Below are positions 6,988 through 16,274 of a DNA stretch of 24,325 nt, one piece after another (position 1 is the first letter of the stretch; each line of letters starts with the position of its first letter). A program made the translations under genes and the position numbers. The notes below the pieces were generated by a model that worked only from the letters and a program-made list of their open reading frames with translations, was not told the DNA's origin and ran no database searches. Source of the DNA: Clostridiaceae bacterium (lineage in GTDB: Bacteria; Bacillota; Clostridia; Oscillospirales; Acutalibacteraceae); assembly GCA_904501875.1 (NCBI GenBank), contig CAJGCQ010000006.1, positions 1 through 24,325 on the forward strand. Direction: 5' to 3'.

Positions 6988-8949
6988 GTGCCTGACAAGT
7001 TCATTTTACATTCAAATTACAAGCCGACGGGTGACCAACCTGAGGCTATTGAAAAGCTTGTAGAAGGCATCAAAAATGGCTTAAAAGAGCAGGTTTTGCT
7101 TGGTGTTACAGGCTCGGGTAAAACCTTTACAATGGCGAATATTATCGAGCGTGTTAACCGTCCAACCCTCGTTCTCGCTCACAACAAAACCCTCGCCGCA
7201 CAGTTATGCTCCGAGTTTCGCGAATTCTTCCCTGAGAATGCAGTGGAATATTTCGTTTCTTACTATGATTATTACCAACCCGAGGCGTATATTCCGGGGA
7301 GCGATACCTATATTGAAAAGGATTCCGCTATTAATGACGAGATAGATAAGCTCCGCCATTCTGCGACCTGTGCGCTTGCGGAGCGGCGGGATGTTATTAT
7401 TGTAGCATCAGTTTCCTGTATTTATTCTTTGGGCGACCCCATCGATTATAAAAATATGGTAATTTCCCTTAGAGTGGGAATGGAGAAAAACCGTGACGAG
7501 CTTTTACACAAGCTCGTGGATTTGCAGTACGAGCGCAACGATATTAATTTTGTGCGCAATAAATTCAGGGTCAGGGGAGACACGGTCGAGATTTATCCTG
7601 CAAACGCTTATGAAAACGCCATAAGAGTGGAATTTTTTGGGGACGAGATTGACCGAATAAGCGAAATTAACACTGTTACGGGGGAGGTTAAGTCGCATTT
7701 GTCCCATGCGGCGATTTATCCCGCTTCACACTATATTGTCTCAAACGAAAAGCTTGAGGAGGCCCTTAAAGAAATTAAGGACGAGCTTGAAGAAAGGGTA
7801 AAATACTTTACCGAAAATGGCCAGCTTATCGAGGCGCAGAGGATAAGACAGCGCACCGAGTACGATATGGAAATGCTAAGGGAAATAGGCACCTGCAAGG
7901 GGGTTGAAAACTACTCCCGTGTGCTCTCAAGAAGAAAACCGGGGAGCGTTCCCTCAACACTTCTTGACTATTTTCCTGACGATTATCTGCTTTTTGTGGA
8001 CGAGTCTCATGTGACGCTGCCACAGGTGCGGGGTATGTACGGCGGCGACCGTGCGAGAAAGGAGAACCTTGTGCAGTACGGCTTCCGTCTGCCTTCAGCT
8101 TTTGATAACCGACCCCTCAATTTTGAGGAATTTTACAGCCATGTAAATCAGGCGGTTTTCGTTTCGGCAACACCGGGTGAATTTGAAAAATACCGCTCTG
8201 CACAGATTGTCGAACAGGTTATCCGACCGACAGGACTTTTAGACCCGAAGATAACCGTTCGGCCAAGTGACGGGCAGATTGATGATTTGGTGTCCGAAAT
8301 TAATATCCGTGTTGACCGCAAGGAAAGGGTGCTTATCACCACCCTTACAAAGAAAATGGCGGAGGACTTGACCGATTATTTAAACGACCTGTCGATTAAG
8401 GTGCGGTATATGCACTATGATATTGATACGATGGAGCGAATGGAGATTATCCGTGATTTGCGCTTAGGTGAGTTTGATGTGCTTGTGGGCATTAACCTAT
8501 TAAGAGAGGGCTTGGATATTCCCGAGGTGTCGCTTGTTGCAATTTTGGACGCCGACAAGGAAGGCTTCCTCAGAAGTGAGACTTCACTTGTGCAGACGGT
8601 GGGCAGAGCCGCCCGAAACGCTGACGGTGAGGTTATAATGTACGCTGACAGTATTACTCCTTCAATGGAGCGGGCGATTACTGAGACCGAGCGCCGCAGA
8701 GCTATACAAAACCGCTATAACGAGGAGCACGGAATCACGCCTAAAACGGTTGTTAAGGATGTTCGTGATATTATAGAAATAGGCACAAAGGTAGGGAGCG
8801 ATAAGCCTGTTTCCAAGATGTCGAAACTTGAGCGTGAGGCCGAGATAAAACGCCTTACAAACGAAATGAGACAGGCGGCGAAGATACTTGAATTTGAACA
8901 CGCCGCTTACCTGCGAGATAAAATAAATAAACTTAGAGAGGGTAAATAG
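6988..8949 (+). CDS. uvrB: Excinuclease ABC subunit UvrB
   Basis: UvrB is the damage-verifying helicase-like subunit of nucleotide excision repair; it receives DNA from UvrA and recruits UvrC. The 653 residues are near the family's usual 660-670. Visible features are Walker A GVTGSGKT (39-46), the beta-hairpin YYDYYQPEAYIP (from Y92), the DEAD-like motif DESH (338-341), helicase motifs in the C-terminal half (LREGLDIPEVSLV, QTVGRAARN) and a terminal UVR domain that contacts UvrC. The GTG start at 6988 has AAAGGAGTGA just before it. uvrA follows 8 bases after the stop. A diverged copy of the first 91 codons lies 3.3 kb upstream, so this complete gene may have arrived with the island and replaced the resident one. 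Confidence 0.97.
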   Translation: MPDKFILHSNYKPTGDQPEAIEKLVEGIKNGLKEQVLLGVTGSGKTFTMANIIERVNRPTLVLAHNKTLAAQLCSEFREFFPENAVEYFVSYYDYYQPEAYIPGSDTYIEKDSAINDEIDKLRHSATCALAERRDVIIVASVSCIYSLGDPIDYKNMVISLRVGMEKNRDELLHKLVDLQYERNDINFVRNKFRVRGDTVEIYPANAYENAIRVEFFGDEIDRISEINTVTGEVKSHLSHAAIYPASHYIVSNEKLEEALKEIKDELEERVKYFTENGQLIEAQRIRQRTEYDMEMLREIGTCKGVENYSRVLSRRKPGSVPSTLLDYFPDDYLLFVDESHVTLPQVRGMYGGDRARKENLVQYGFRLPSAFDNRPLNFEEFYSHVNQAVFVSATPGEFEKYRSAQIVEQVIRPTGLLDPKITVRPSDGQIDDLVSEINIRVDRKERVLITTLTKKMAEDLTDYLNDLSIKVRYMHYDIDTMERMEIIRDLRLGEFDVLVGINLLREGLDIPEVSLVAILDADKEGFLRSETSLVQTVGRAARNADGEVIMYADSITPSMERAITETERRRAIQNRYNEEHGITPKTVVKDVRDIIEIGTKVGSDKPVSKMSKLEREAEIKRLTNEMRQAAKILEFEHAAYLRDKINKLREGK

Positions 8950-8957
8950 AATAAATA

Positions 8958-11795
8958 ATGGCAAACGATAAAATCATTATCAAGGGTGCTTGCGAGCATA
9001 ATCTTAAAAATATAGATGTTGAAATACCCAGGGATAAGCTGATTGTATTTACAGGTCTTTCAGGCAGCGGAAAATCTTCCCTTGCCTTTGATACCATATA
9101 TGCCGAGGGACAGAGGCGGTATGTGGAATCCCTTTCTTCCTACGCAAGGCAGTTTTTAGGGCAGATGGAAAAGCCGAATGTAGATACAATAGAAGGGCTT
9201 TCTCCTGCTATTTCCATTGACCAGAAAACCACCTCTAAAAATCCCAGATCTACCGTGGGGACTGTCACCGAGATATACGATTATCTGCGCCTGCTATACG
9301 CAAGGGTGGGTATTCCCCATTGTCCTATATGCGGTAAGGAAATAAGCCAGCAGACTACCGACCAGATTGTGGATAGGGTGATGGCTTTGCCTGCAGGCAG
9401 TAAAATTCAGGTTCTGTCCCCCGTTGTAAAGGGCAGAAAGGGGGAGCATACAAAGGAGCTTGAGCACGCAAGAAAGCAGGGCTATGTAAGGGTTCGCATA
9501 GACGGCAATATGTACGATCTATCAGAAGAAATAAAGCTTGAAAAAAATAAAAAGCATATGATTGAAATTGTGGTTGACCGACTTGTGGTTAAAGACGAGA
9601 TTCGCTCCCGTCTTGCGGGTAGTATTGAAACTGCCGCAGGCATTTCGGGCGGTCTTATTGCAGTTGATGTGATAGGCGGTGAGGAGCTTCAGTTCTCCCA
9701 AAGCTTTGCCTGCGACGAGCACGGCATAAGCATACCTGAGCTTACCCCCACAATGTTTTCCTTTAACAGCCCCTTTGGTGCTTGCTCTACCTGTACGGGG
9801 CTTGGAATTTTTATGAAGGTTGACCCAAGGCTTGTTATTAACGATGAGAGCAAGTCTCTTGTTGACGGGGCTATCAGAGCATCGGGTTGGGGAGTTAACT
9901 CTTGGTTTTACCCCGATGCGGGCACAATAGCTACAATGTATTATAACGGCCTTGCAGAGCATTACGGCTTTGATATTAACACTCCTTACAAGGATTTGTC
10001 TGATGAGGTAAAAGAGGCTGTTCTTTACGGAACAGGCAGTATTAAGCTTAAGCTTAAAAGGGGCAACATCTTAGGCGGCGGCAGTTATGAAGCGCCCTTC
10101 GAGGGGATTATTAATAATCTTGAACGCCGTTATAAGGAGACCTCAAGCGATTACGCCCGTGCCGAAATTGAAAGCTATATGACCGAACGACCCTGTCCAG
10201 ACTGCCACGGCAGAAGATTAAAGCCTGAGTATTTGGCGGTTACTGTCGGCGGTAAGAATATTATGGAATTTTGCGATATGTCGGTTACGGACGAGCTTGA
10301 ATTTATAAACTCCCTCAGTTTTGGCGCAAGGGAATCTATGATTTCAAAGCCGATATTAAAGGAAATCAGGGAAAGGCTTACCTTCCTTAAAAGCGTGGGA
10401 CTTGAATACCTTAATCTTTCCCGCTCGTCGGGTACGCTTTCGGGGGGAGAGAGCCAGAGAATACGCCTTGCAACCCAGATAGGCTCTTCGCTGATGGGAG
10501 TACTTTATATACTTGACGAGCCTAGCATTGGTCTTCATCAGCGGGACAACGACCGACTGATTACAACCCTAAAGCGCTTGCGTGACCTTGGCAACACCGT
10601 GATTGTAGTGGAGCACGACGAGGACACAATGCGTGCCGCCGATTATATTGTAGATGTAGGTCCTGGGGCGGGCATACACGGCGGAAACATTGTATTTTCG
10701 GGAACGGAAAAGGAGCTTGAAAACTGTACCGAGTCGATAACCTCGGACTATTTGACAGGCAGAAAAAAGATTCCCGTACCAGAAATTAGGCGCAAGGGCA
10801 ACGGAACATTCCTTGAAATTAAGGGCGCGGCGGAAAACAACCTTAAAAAGATTAATGTTAAAATACCGCTCGGCACCTTTGCCTGCGTAACAGGAGTTTC
10901 GGGGAGCGGCAAGTCCTCCTTTGTAAACGATATTGTATATAAGGTGCTGGCAAACAAGCTTAACAAGGCAAAAACCGTACCCGGTGCGTACAAATCCTTC
11001 TATGGTATCGAAAATCTTGATAAGGTTATTAATATAGATCAGGCGCCCATAGGCAGAACTCCCCGCTCAAATCCCGCCACCTATACGGGAGTTTTCGCCG
11101 ATATCAGAGAGCTTTTCGCCTCAACAAAGGACGCAAAAATGCAGGGATACACCGCGGGACGTTTCTCCTTTAATGTTAAGGGCGGACGGTGTGAGGCCTG
11201 TCAGGGTGACGGCATTTTAAAGATTGAAATGCACTTCTTGCCTGATATTTATGTGCCCTGCGAGGTATGCGGCGGCAAACGCTACAACCGGGAGACCCTT
11301 AATGTAAAGTACAAGGGCAAGAGCATTTATGATGTGCTTGAAATGACGGTAGAAGAGGGTATGACCTTTTTTGAAAGCATACCTAAAATCCACCGCAAGC
11401 TTAAGACGCTGTTTGATGTGGGACTCGGCTACATCAAAATCGGTCAGCCTGCAACAACCCTTTCGGGGGGCGAGGCACAGCGTGTAAAGCTTGCCGCCGA
11501 GCTTTCAAAACGGGGCACGGGCAAGACTATTTATATATTGGACGAGCCAACAACAGGCCTTCACTCCGCAGATGTTCACAAGCTTATTGAGGTTTTACAG
11601 CGGTTTGTGGACTCGGGCAATACCGTGCTTGTAATTGAGCATAACCTTGATGTTATTAAAACTGCAGATTATATTATCGACTTAGGCCCCGAGGGGGGAG
11701 ACAAGGGCGGTGCGCTGGTTTGCACGGGAACACCGGAAAAAATAGCCGCTTGTGATAACTCCTACACGGGTAAATTCTTAAAGAAAATGCTTTAA
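8958..11795 (+). CDS. uvrA: Excinuclease ABC subunit UvrA
   Basis: UvrA is the dimeric ABC-type ATPase that finds DNA lesions and loads UvrB. The 945 residues match the family length (940 in E. coli). The first Walker A is GLSGSGKS (33-40) and the second is GVSGSGKSS in the C-terminal half. Both halves have an ABC signature (TLSGGESQR and TLSGGEAQR) and a Walker B (YILDEPSIGLHQ and YILDEPTTGLHS). Zinc-module cysteine pairs are visible as CPICGKE, CSTCTG, CPDCHG, CEACQG and CEVCGG. It sits in an operon with uvrB, 8 bases downstream. No strong terminator is seen in the 69-base gap after it. Confidence 0.97.
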   Translation: MANDKIIIKGACEHNLKNIDVEIPRDKLIVFTGLSGSGKSSLAFDTIYAEGQRRYVESLSSYARQFLGQMEKPNVDTIEGLSPAISIDQKTTSKNPRSTVGTVTEIYDYLRLLYARVGIPHCPICGKEISQQTTDQIVDRVMALPAGSKIQVLSPVVKGRKGEHTKELEHARKQGYVRVRIDGNMYDLSEEIKLEKNKKHMIEIVVDRLVVKDEIRSRLAGSIETAAGISGGLIAVDVIGGEELQFSQSFACDEHGISIPELTPTMFSFNSPFGACSTCTGLGIFMKVDPRLVINDESKSLVDGAIRASGWGVNSWFYPDAGTIATMYYNGLAEHYGFDINTPYKDLSDEVKEAVLYGTGSIKLKLKRGNILGGGSYEAPFEGIINNLERRYKETSSDYARAEIESYMTERPCPDCHGRRLKPEYLAVTVGGKNIMEFCDMSVTDELEFINSLSFGARESMISKPILKEIRERLTFLKSVGLEYLNLSRSSGTLSGGESQRIRLATQIGSSLMGVLYILDEPSIGLHQRDNDRLITTLKRLRDLGNTVIVVEHDEDTMRAADYIVDVGPGAGIHGGNIVFSGTEKELENCTESITSDYLTGRKKIPVPEIRRKGNGTFLEIKGAAENNLKKINVKIPLGTFACVTGVSGSGKSSFVNDIVYKVLANKLNKAKTVPGAYKSFYGIENLDKVINIDQAPIGRTPRSNPATYTGVFADIRELFASTKDAKMQGYTAGRFSFNVKGGRCEACQGDGILKIEMHFLPDIYVPCEVCGGKRYNRETLNVKYKGKSIYDVLEMTVEEGMTFFESIPKIHRKLKTLFDVGLGYIKIGQPATTLSGGEAQRVKLAAELSKRGTGKTIYILDEPTTGLHSADVHKLIEVLQRFVDSGNTVLVIEHNLDVIKTADYIIDLGPEGGDKGGALVCTGTPEKIAACDNSYTGKFLKKML

Positions 11796-11864
11796 ATTTA
11801 CACATTATTCACCAATAGAACAGATGTGACGATTAAAATATAGTGTAAGGGGTGAGTCTTAGCG

Positions 11865-12707
11865 GTGTTTGGATATATCAGAATTGCAAAGCCCGAGCTT
11901 AAAATCAAGGAGTACGAGACCTATAAGGCGGTCTACTGCACCCTTTGCCGAACTCTCGGAAAGGAGTACGGAATTTGGACCCGATTTACCCTAAGCTATG
12001 ACTTCACCTTTTTAAGTCTCTTAAATATGTCCCTTTCGGACGGGTGCGATGAGGCGGAGCGCAAGCGTTGCACCTGCAATCCGCTTAAAAAATGCAATTA
12101 TTGCAAGAGCGATGAAAAGATTAAAATGCCTGCGGCGGCGGCTATGATAATGGTTTATTACAAGCTGCTTGACAATATTAAAGACGAAAATGGCATAAAA
12201 AAATTAGGCTATTCGGCACTTAAACCGCTCTTTTCTCACGCCCACAAAAAGGCGGCACGGCTTTACCCTCAGGTTGAGGAAATTATAAGGGAATATATTT
12301 CGGAGCAGTCAGCGCTTGAAAATAACAACTGCACCGAGCTTGACCGAGCCGCCGACCCGACAGCAAAGGCCCTTTCCTCGCTTTTACAGCTTTGCAGTGA
12401 AGACGTTGTACAAAAAAGAGTGCTTGACCGTTTGGGTTACTGTCTCGGGCGGTATATCTATATATTGGATGCGGCGTGCGATCTTGAAGAGGATATTAAG
12501 AGTGGCTCATACAACTGCTTAAAGGCTTCACTTGAGGGAGACCTGCAAAAGTATGCTAAAGACAGGGCAACCCCACAGCTTTATTTTTGCGCTAACGAGG
12601 CGGGCAGAGCCTTTGAATTGCTGGACATAAAAAAATATAGTACAATTCTCGGAAACATTATTTATTTAGGACTTGAGGATACATTCAAAAAGGAGTTAAA
12701 TATATGA
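11865..12707 (+). CDS. DUF5685 family protein
   Basis: The opening MFGYIRIAKPELKIKEYETYKAVYCTLCRTLG is characteristic of the uncharacterised DUF5685 family of Firmicutes. The 280-residue protein has a cysteine pair at C25/C28 and a cluster C69, C71, C77, C80 (RCTCNPLKKCNYC) that could bind metal, followed by a mainly helical part. The GTG start at 11865 has AAGGGGTGA at 11848-11856. Its stop overlaps the start of the DnaJ-domain gene by 4 bases, so the two proteins are likely made together and may work together. The molecular function is unknown. Confidence 0.8.
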   Translation: MFGYIRIAKPELKIKEYETYKAVYCTLCRTLGKEYGIWTRFTLSYDFTFLSLLNMSLSDGCDEAERKRCTCNPLKKCNYCKSDEKIKMPAAAAMIMVYYKLLDNIKDENGIKKLGYSALKPLFSHAHKKAARLYPQVEEIIREYISEQSALENNNCTELDRAADPTAKALSSLLQLCSEDVVQKRVLDRLGYCLGRYIYILDAACDLEEDIKSGSYNCLKASLEGDLQKYAKDRATPQLYFCANEAGRAFELLDIKKYSTILGNIIYLGLEDTFKKELNI

Positions 12708-13318
12708 AAGATCCGTACGCTGTATTGGGCGTTTCAAGTAACGCCAGCGACGAAGAAATCAAAGACGCATACAGGGAGCTTGCACGCAAGTATCACCCCG
12801 ACAATTACACCGATAATCCCCTTTCCGACCTTGCGGGCGAAAAGATGAAGGAGATTAATGAGGCGTATGATCAAATTATGAACTCACGCCGTTCGGGTAA
12901 ACATAATAACGGATACGCAGGCGGCGGCTTTAACGCTAACACCTCATCTTCTTTCCCTGAAGTTAGAAATCTTATTAATCAGGGCAGACTTGAGCAGGCG
13001 CAGGAGATACTGGACGGCGTTCCGCCTCAGTCCCGTAATGCGGAGTGGTACTTTCTTAACGGTACCGTGCTTTACCGTCGAGGTTGGTTTGACCAAGCCT
13101 TTACAAGCTTTGCTACAGCATCAAGAATGGACCCGACCAATATGGAATACCGTAACGCTGTAAACAATGCACAGCGCCAGCAGGGAAGACAGGGTAACCC
13201 TTACCGCACCTATGGCGGGGGCACAGGCGGCTGTGACGGCTGTGATTTGTGCATAAATCTTTGGTGCTGCGACTCTTGCTGTGAGTGTATGGGCGGAGAT
13301 TTAATTCCCTGTTGTTAA
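12704..13318 (+). CDS. DnaJ-domain protein with TPR-like region and cysteine-rich tail
   Basis: The N-terminal J domain carries the HPD motif (H31-P32-D33) needed to stimulate DnaK. A glycine/asparagine-rich linker follows (about residues 65-88), then a tetratricopeptide-like helical region (about 90-160, RLEQAQEILDG and GWFDQAFTSFATASRMDP). The last 30 residues hold ten cysteines (CDGCDLC, WCCDSCCEC, PCC). It lacks the zinc-finger and C-terminal domains of true DnaJ, so it is a specialised co-chaperone. It is translationally coupled to the DUF5685 gene, itself cysteine-rich. The tail could bind metal, be lipidated or anchor the protein at the membrane; none of these is shown. Confidence 0.85.
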   Translation: MKDPYAVLGVSSNASDEEIKDAYRELARKYHPDNYTDNPLSDLAGEKMKEINEAYDQIMNSRRSGKHNNGYAGGGFNANTSSSFPEVRNLINQGRLEQAQEILDGVPPQSRNAEWYFLNGTVLYRRGWFDQAFTSFATASRMDPTNMEYRNAVNNAQRQQGRQGNPYRTYGGGTGGCDGCDLCINLWCCDSCCECMGGDLIPCC

Positions 13319-13346
13319 TTTCAGCAATATAGAAAGGGGCGGTAAT

Positions 13347-13877
13347 TTGAAACAAAATGTTAAAATTACATTGTGTGGAATAACGGTTGCGCTTTCGGTG
13401 GTTTTTATGCTGCTGTCCTATTTTCCATATTTTACCTATGCCGTTCCTGCAATGGCCGCTCTTTTAACGATGATGCTGGTTATTGAGATAAATGTAAAAT
13501 GGGCGTTTGCGGCATATGTCGCCGCTTCGGTGCTTGTTTTTGTTTTCTCCGAGCCTGAAAGCAAGCTTATGTATATCTGCTTGTTTGGATATTATCCTAT
13601 AGCTAAGGCACTGATTGAAAGAGTAAACAAGCCTGTAATTGAATGGGTTTTAAAGCTTGCGGTATTTAATGCCGCCGTGTCACTGATTTATGCGGTATTC
13701 GCTAAAATGTTTGGCATCTCGATTGATGATTTTAACACCCTTGGAAAATATGGAGCTTATATCTTTTTGGTGTTTGCGAATGCGGTGTTCGTTCTCTATG
13801 ATATTACAGTCTCGAGGCTCTCGGGAACATATATGTACCGAATACATCCTAAACTTCAAAAACTGCTGAAAATATAA
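13347..13877 (+). CDS. Small integral membrane protein, function unknown
   Basis: The 176-residue protein is strongly hydrophobic with about five membrane helices (about residues 7-27, 31-46, 50-67, 98-116 and 130-150) and a basic C-terminus (HPKLQKLLKI). The shape recalls substrate-binding S components of ECF transporters, but no diagnostic motif supports that. The TTG start at 13347 follows AAAGGGGCGG. It lies 28 bases after the DnaJ-domain gene and probably ends that operon, since a strong bidirectional terminator follows directly. Confidence 0.7.
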   Translation: MKQNVKITLCGITVALSVVFMLLSYFPYFTYAVPAMAALLTMMLVIEINVKWAFAAYVAASVLVFVFSEPESKLMYICLFGYYPIAKALIERVNKPVIEWVLKLAVFNAAVSLIYAVFAKMFGISIDDFNTLGKYGAYIFLVFANAVFVLYDITVSRLSGTYMYRIHPKLQKLLKI

Positions 13878-13909
13878 AAAAGGCTGTCTGTTACGACAGC
13901 CTTTTAATT
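13878..13909. terminator. Bidirectional terminator between convergent operons
   Basis: The 11-base arms AAAAGGCTGTC (13878-13888) and GACAGCCTTTT (13895-13905) pair perfectly around 6 bases. T-rich sequence follows on both strands. It lies between the plus-strand membrane protein gene and the minus-strand ABC ATPase gene and should stop both. Confidence 0.85.
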
Positions 13910-14650
13910 TTAGATAACCTTGCTTAAAAAGTCCTGAAGTCGGGGACTTTTGGGATTGCCGAAGACTTCTTCGGGTGTGCCCTCTTCCATAATAATACCT
14001 TGGTCGATAAAGAGCACTCGGTCTGCAACCTCTCTTGCAAAGCCCATTTCGTGGGTTACAACCGCCATTGTCATACCCTCGTTGGCAAGTGCCTTCATAA
14101 CATCAAGCACCTCGCCTACCATTTCGGGGTCGAGGGCGGAGGTAGGTTCGTCAAAGAGCATTACATCGGGCTGCATACAAAGCGCACGGACTATAGCCAC
14201 CCTCTGCTTTTGACCGCCTGACAGCTGCGATGGATAGGCATTAGCCCTGTCTTTAAGACCTACACGCTCAAGTAGGGAGAGTGCTCGCTCCTCGGCCTCA
14301 GCCTTGGTGGCTTTTTTAAGCTTTATGGGAGCTATAGTCATATTCTTAAGCACCGTCATATTCGGGAAAAGGTTAAATTGCTGGAAAACCATTCCCATCT
14401 TTTGGCGGTGAACATTTATATTAACTTTAGGGGCGGTAATATCCGTTCCCTCAAAATAAATATGCCCGCCTGTCGGCTCTTCAAGGAGATTGAGGGTGCG
14501 CAAGAAGGTGGATTTTCCCGAGCCCGAGGGTCCGATTATTACCACAACCTCGCCCTTTTTAATCTCGGTATTAATACCCTTTAAAACCTCAATTTTGCCA
14601 AAGGATTTTTGCAAATTTTCGGTTTTTATAAGCACTTCGTTAGTGGTCAC
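13910..14650 (-). CDS. Polar amino acid ABC transporter ATPase
   Basis: This is the ATP-hydrolysing subunit of a GlnQ/HisP-type uptake system. From the chosen start it has 246 residues with Walker A GPSGSGKST (40-48), signature LSGGQKQR, Walker B VMLFDEPTSALD and the switch histidine in VTHEMGF. An upstream TTG at 14671 extends the frame, but AAAGGAGG (14668-14661) lies inside that extension and points to the GTG at 14650, giving MTTNEVLIK. The gene overlaps the permease gene by 11 bases and is the last of the three-gene transporter operon. The substrate cannot be fixed from the ATPase. Confidence 0.93.
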   Translation of the reverse strand: MTTNEVLIKTENLQKSFGKIEVLKGINTEIKKGEVVVIIGPSGSGKSTFLRTLNLLEEPTGGHIYFEGTDITAPKVNINVHRQKMGMVFQQFNLFPNMTVLKNMTIAPIKLKKATKAEAEERALSLLERVGLKDRANAYPSQLSGGQKQRVAIVRALCMQPDVMLFDEPTSALDPEMVGEVLDVMKALANEGMTMAVVTHEMGFAREVADRVLFIDQGIIMEEGTPEEVFGNPKSPRLQDFLSKVI

Positions 14651-15395
14651 TGGTACGCAGCCTCCTTTCAAGCTTTCCTACAAGCCAGGTTAAAACCATA
14701 ACTATTACAAGATAAATGATAGCTACGGTAATAAGGGGCAGAAAATAGGAATAGGTGCGCCCCGCAATCGAGTTGCCCGCCTTGGTAAGATCTACAACGC
14801 CTACATAGCCCGCAACAGAGGTTTCCTTTAAAAGGGCTATAAACTCGTTGCAGAGGGTGGGGAGGACGGTTTTAAACATTTGTGGAATAACAATATGAAT
14901 CATAGTTTGAACATAGTTAAGTCCAAGACTGCGACCCGCCTCAAACTGTCCGTTATCCACCGCCATAATTCCGCCTCGGAAGATTTCCGCAACGTATGCG
15001 CCCGAATTTATACCGAAAGCGAAAATGCCTATGGGTACGCCGTCCCTTACCGAGACGAAGATAAGGAAATATGAAATCATCAGCTGAACGACAACAGGGG
15101 TGCCTCGGATAACCGTTAAATAAAGCTTGCAAATAGCATTTAAAAACGAGAGTATAAAATATCCTATGCCCTTATGCTGACGCATTTTTTCACGGTTTTT
15201 ATCGTATGTAGAGCGCACGGCGGCAACGATTATACCTATTGCAATACCTATAAGCAATGCGCCGAAGGTAATCTTAAGTGTGTTTACAAAGCCTGTTATT
15301 AGCTGTTCGTAGCGGTTGCCCTCGATAAAGACGAACCTGAACTCGTCCGCAAGGGAGCTAAACCAGCCTAAAACAGCATTAATTATGCTTGCCAA
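14640..15395 (-). CDS. Polar amino acid ABC transporter permease
   Basis: The 251-residue membrane protein has several hydrophobic helices and the HisM/GlnP-type cytoplasmic loop that docks the ATPase (AYVAEIFRGGIMAVDNGQFEAGRSLGL is the family region; key residues are the AE and the G of GRSLG). It forms the channel for the neighbouring binding lipoprotein. The start is TTG at 15395: AAAGGAG (15410-15404) stands 8 bases before it, while an ATG at 15400 is out of frame and stops quickly. It lies between the binding-protein gene and the ATPase gene, and a hairpin precedes it. Confidence 0.92.
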   Translation of the reverse strand: MASIINAVLGWFSSLADEFRFVFIEGNRYEQLITGFVNTLKITFGALLIGIAIGIIVAAVRSTYDKNREKMRQHKGIGYFILSFLNAICKLYLTVIRGTPVVVQLMISYFLIFVSVRDGVPIGIFAFGINSGAYVAEIFRGGIMAVDNGQFEAGRSLGLNYVQTMIHIVIPQMFKTVLPTLCNEFIALLKETSVAGYVGVVDLTKAGNSIAGRTYSYFLPLITVAIIYLVIVMVLTWLVGKLERRLRTSDH

Positions 15396-15412
15396 TGCAT
15401 AAACTCCTTTCT

Positions 15413-15445
15413 ATACTAAAAAACAGGGCGGTTGTAAAACCGCCC
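15413..15445 (-). terminator. Intra-operon hairpin after the binding-protein gene
   Basis: The arms GGGCGGTT (15426-15433) and AACCGCCC (15438-15445) with a 4-base loop are followed on the minus strand by TGTTTTTTAG. It lies between the binding-protein gene and the permease gene. A partial terminator here would give more binding protein than membrane subunits, a common arrangement in such operons. Confidence 0.7.
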
Positions 15446-15460
15446 CTAATTATTTTTCAA

Positions 15461-16231
15461 TTAGTCAGCTTTAATGTATTTGTCAACAACCTTTTTAACA
15501 GAACCGTCTTCAATAAGCTCTTTAAGAGCGGTGTTAACCTTTTCTTGAAGCTCGGTGTTTTCCTTTGCAAAGCAGATTGCATAATCCTCAGTTACATATT
15601 CGGTGTCAAGAATTTTAAGACCCTCATTTGCGGCAACATAGGCCTTTGCGGGCTCGTTATCGATAATAACGCAGTCAACCTTGCCGCCCTTTAAAGCCTC
15701 AACAGCGAGTGCGCCGTTTTGATAACCTGTTACATTTTCTTCACCGTAGCCGCCGTTTTCAACAGAGTCGGATGCATAGATGTAACCTGTTGTACCTTGC
15801 TGAGCGCCGATTTTCTTACCCTCTAAATCGTCAATAGATTTAATATTGCTGTCTTCCTTAACGATTACAACCTGAACGCCTGTGGCATAAGAATCGGAGA
15901 AGTTAACCTTTTCCTTTCTCTCATCGGTAACGGTCATACCCGCCATACCCATATCGTACTTGCCGGACTGAACACCCGGAATTATGGAGTCGAAATCAAC
16001 ATCGGCGATTTCAAGCTCAAGGTCTAATTTGTCGGCAATAAGCTTTGCAACCTCTGCGTCAATACCTATGATTGTGTCGCCCTCTTTGTACTCATAGGGC
16101 GGGAACTCGGCGTTGGTAGCCATAATGAGCTTGCCTTCTGTAGCGGTCATTGATTTACTGCCGCAGCCGCAGCAGAGAACAGCGATAGCCAAAGCGGCTA
16201 AAACACTTACGATTTTTGTAAATTTTTTCAT
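15461..16231 (-). CDS. Amino acid-binding lipoprotein of ABC transporter
   Basis: The 256-residue protein opens with a lipoprotein signal (MKKFTKIVSVLAALAIAVLC then a C-C-G-C cluster at C20, C21 and C23; the exact lipidated cysteine is ambiguous). A family 3 solute-binding domain follows, with EFPPYEYKEGDTIIGIDAEVA near the N-terminus and the SGKYDMGMAGMTVTDERK segment typical of polar amino acid binders. It captures the substrate outside the membrane for the downstream permease and ATPase. It has a strong ribosome binding site (AAAGGGGA) and a perfect consensus promoter. The substrate is an amino acid by family; which one is not determined. Confidence 0.92.
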   Translation of the reverse strand: MKKFTKIVSVLAALAIAVLCCGCGSKSMTATEGKLIMATNAEFPPYEYKEGDTIIGIDAEVAKLIADKLDLELEIADVDFDSIIPGVQSGKYDMGMAGMTVTDERKEKVNFSDSYATGVQVVIVKEDSNIKSIDDLEGKKIGAQQGTTGYIYASDSVENGGYGEENVTGYQNGALAVEALKGGKVDCVIIDNEPAKAYVAANEGLKILDTEYVTEDYAICFAKENTELQEKVNTALKELIEDGSVKKVVDKYIKAD

Positions 16232-16274
16232 TTGGAAAATCCCCTTTAAAAATAAATTTTAAATTATATAAGGG

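Noticed and set aside
9522..9962. 146-codon minus-strand frame inside uvrA
   Set aside because: It is antisense to conserved uvrA coding sequence and its composition follows the codon pattern of the opposite strand.
14651..14671. Longer N-terminus of the ABC ATPase starting at TTG 14671
   Set aside because: The ribosome binding site AAAGGAGG lies inside the extension and the added residues are not typical of the family.
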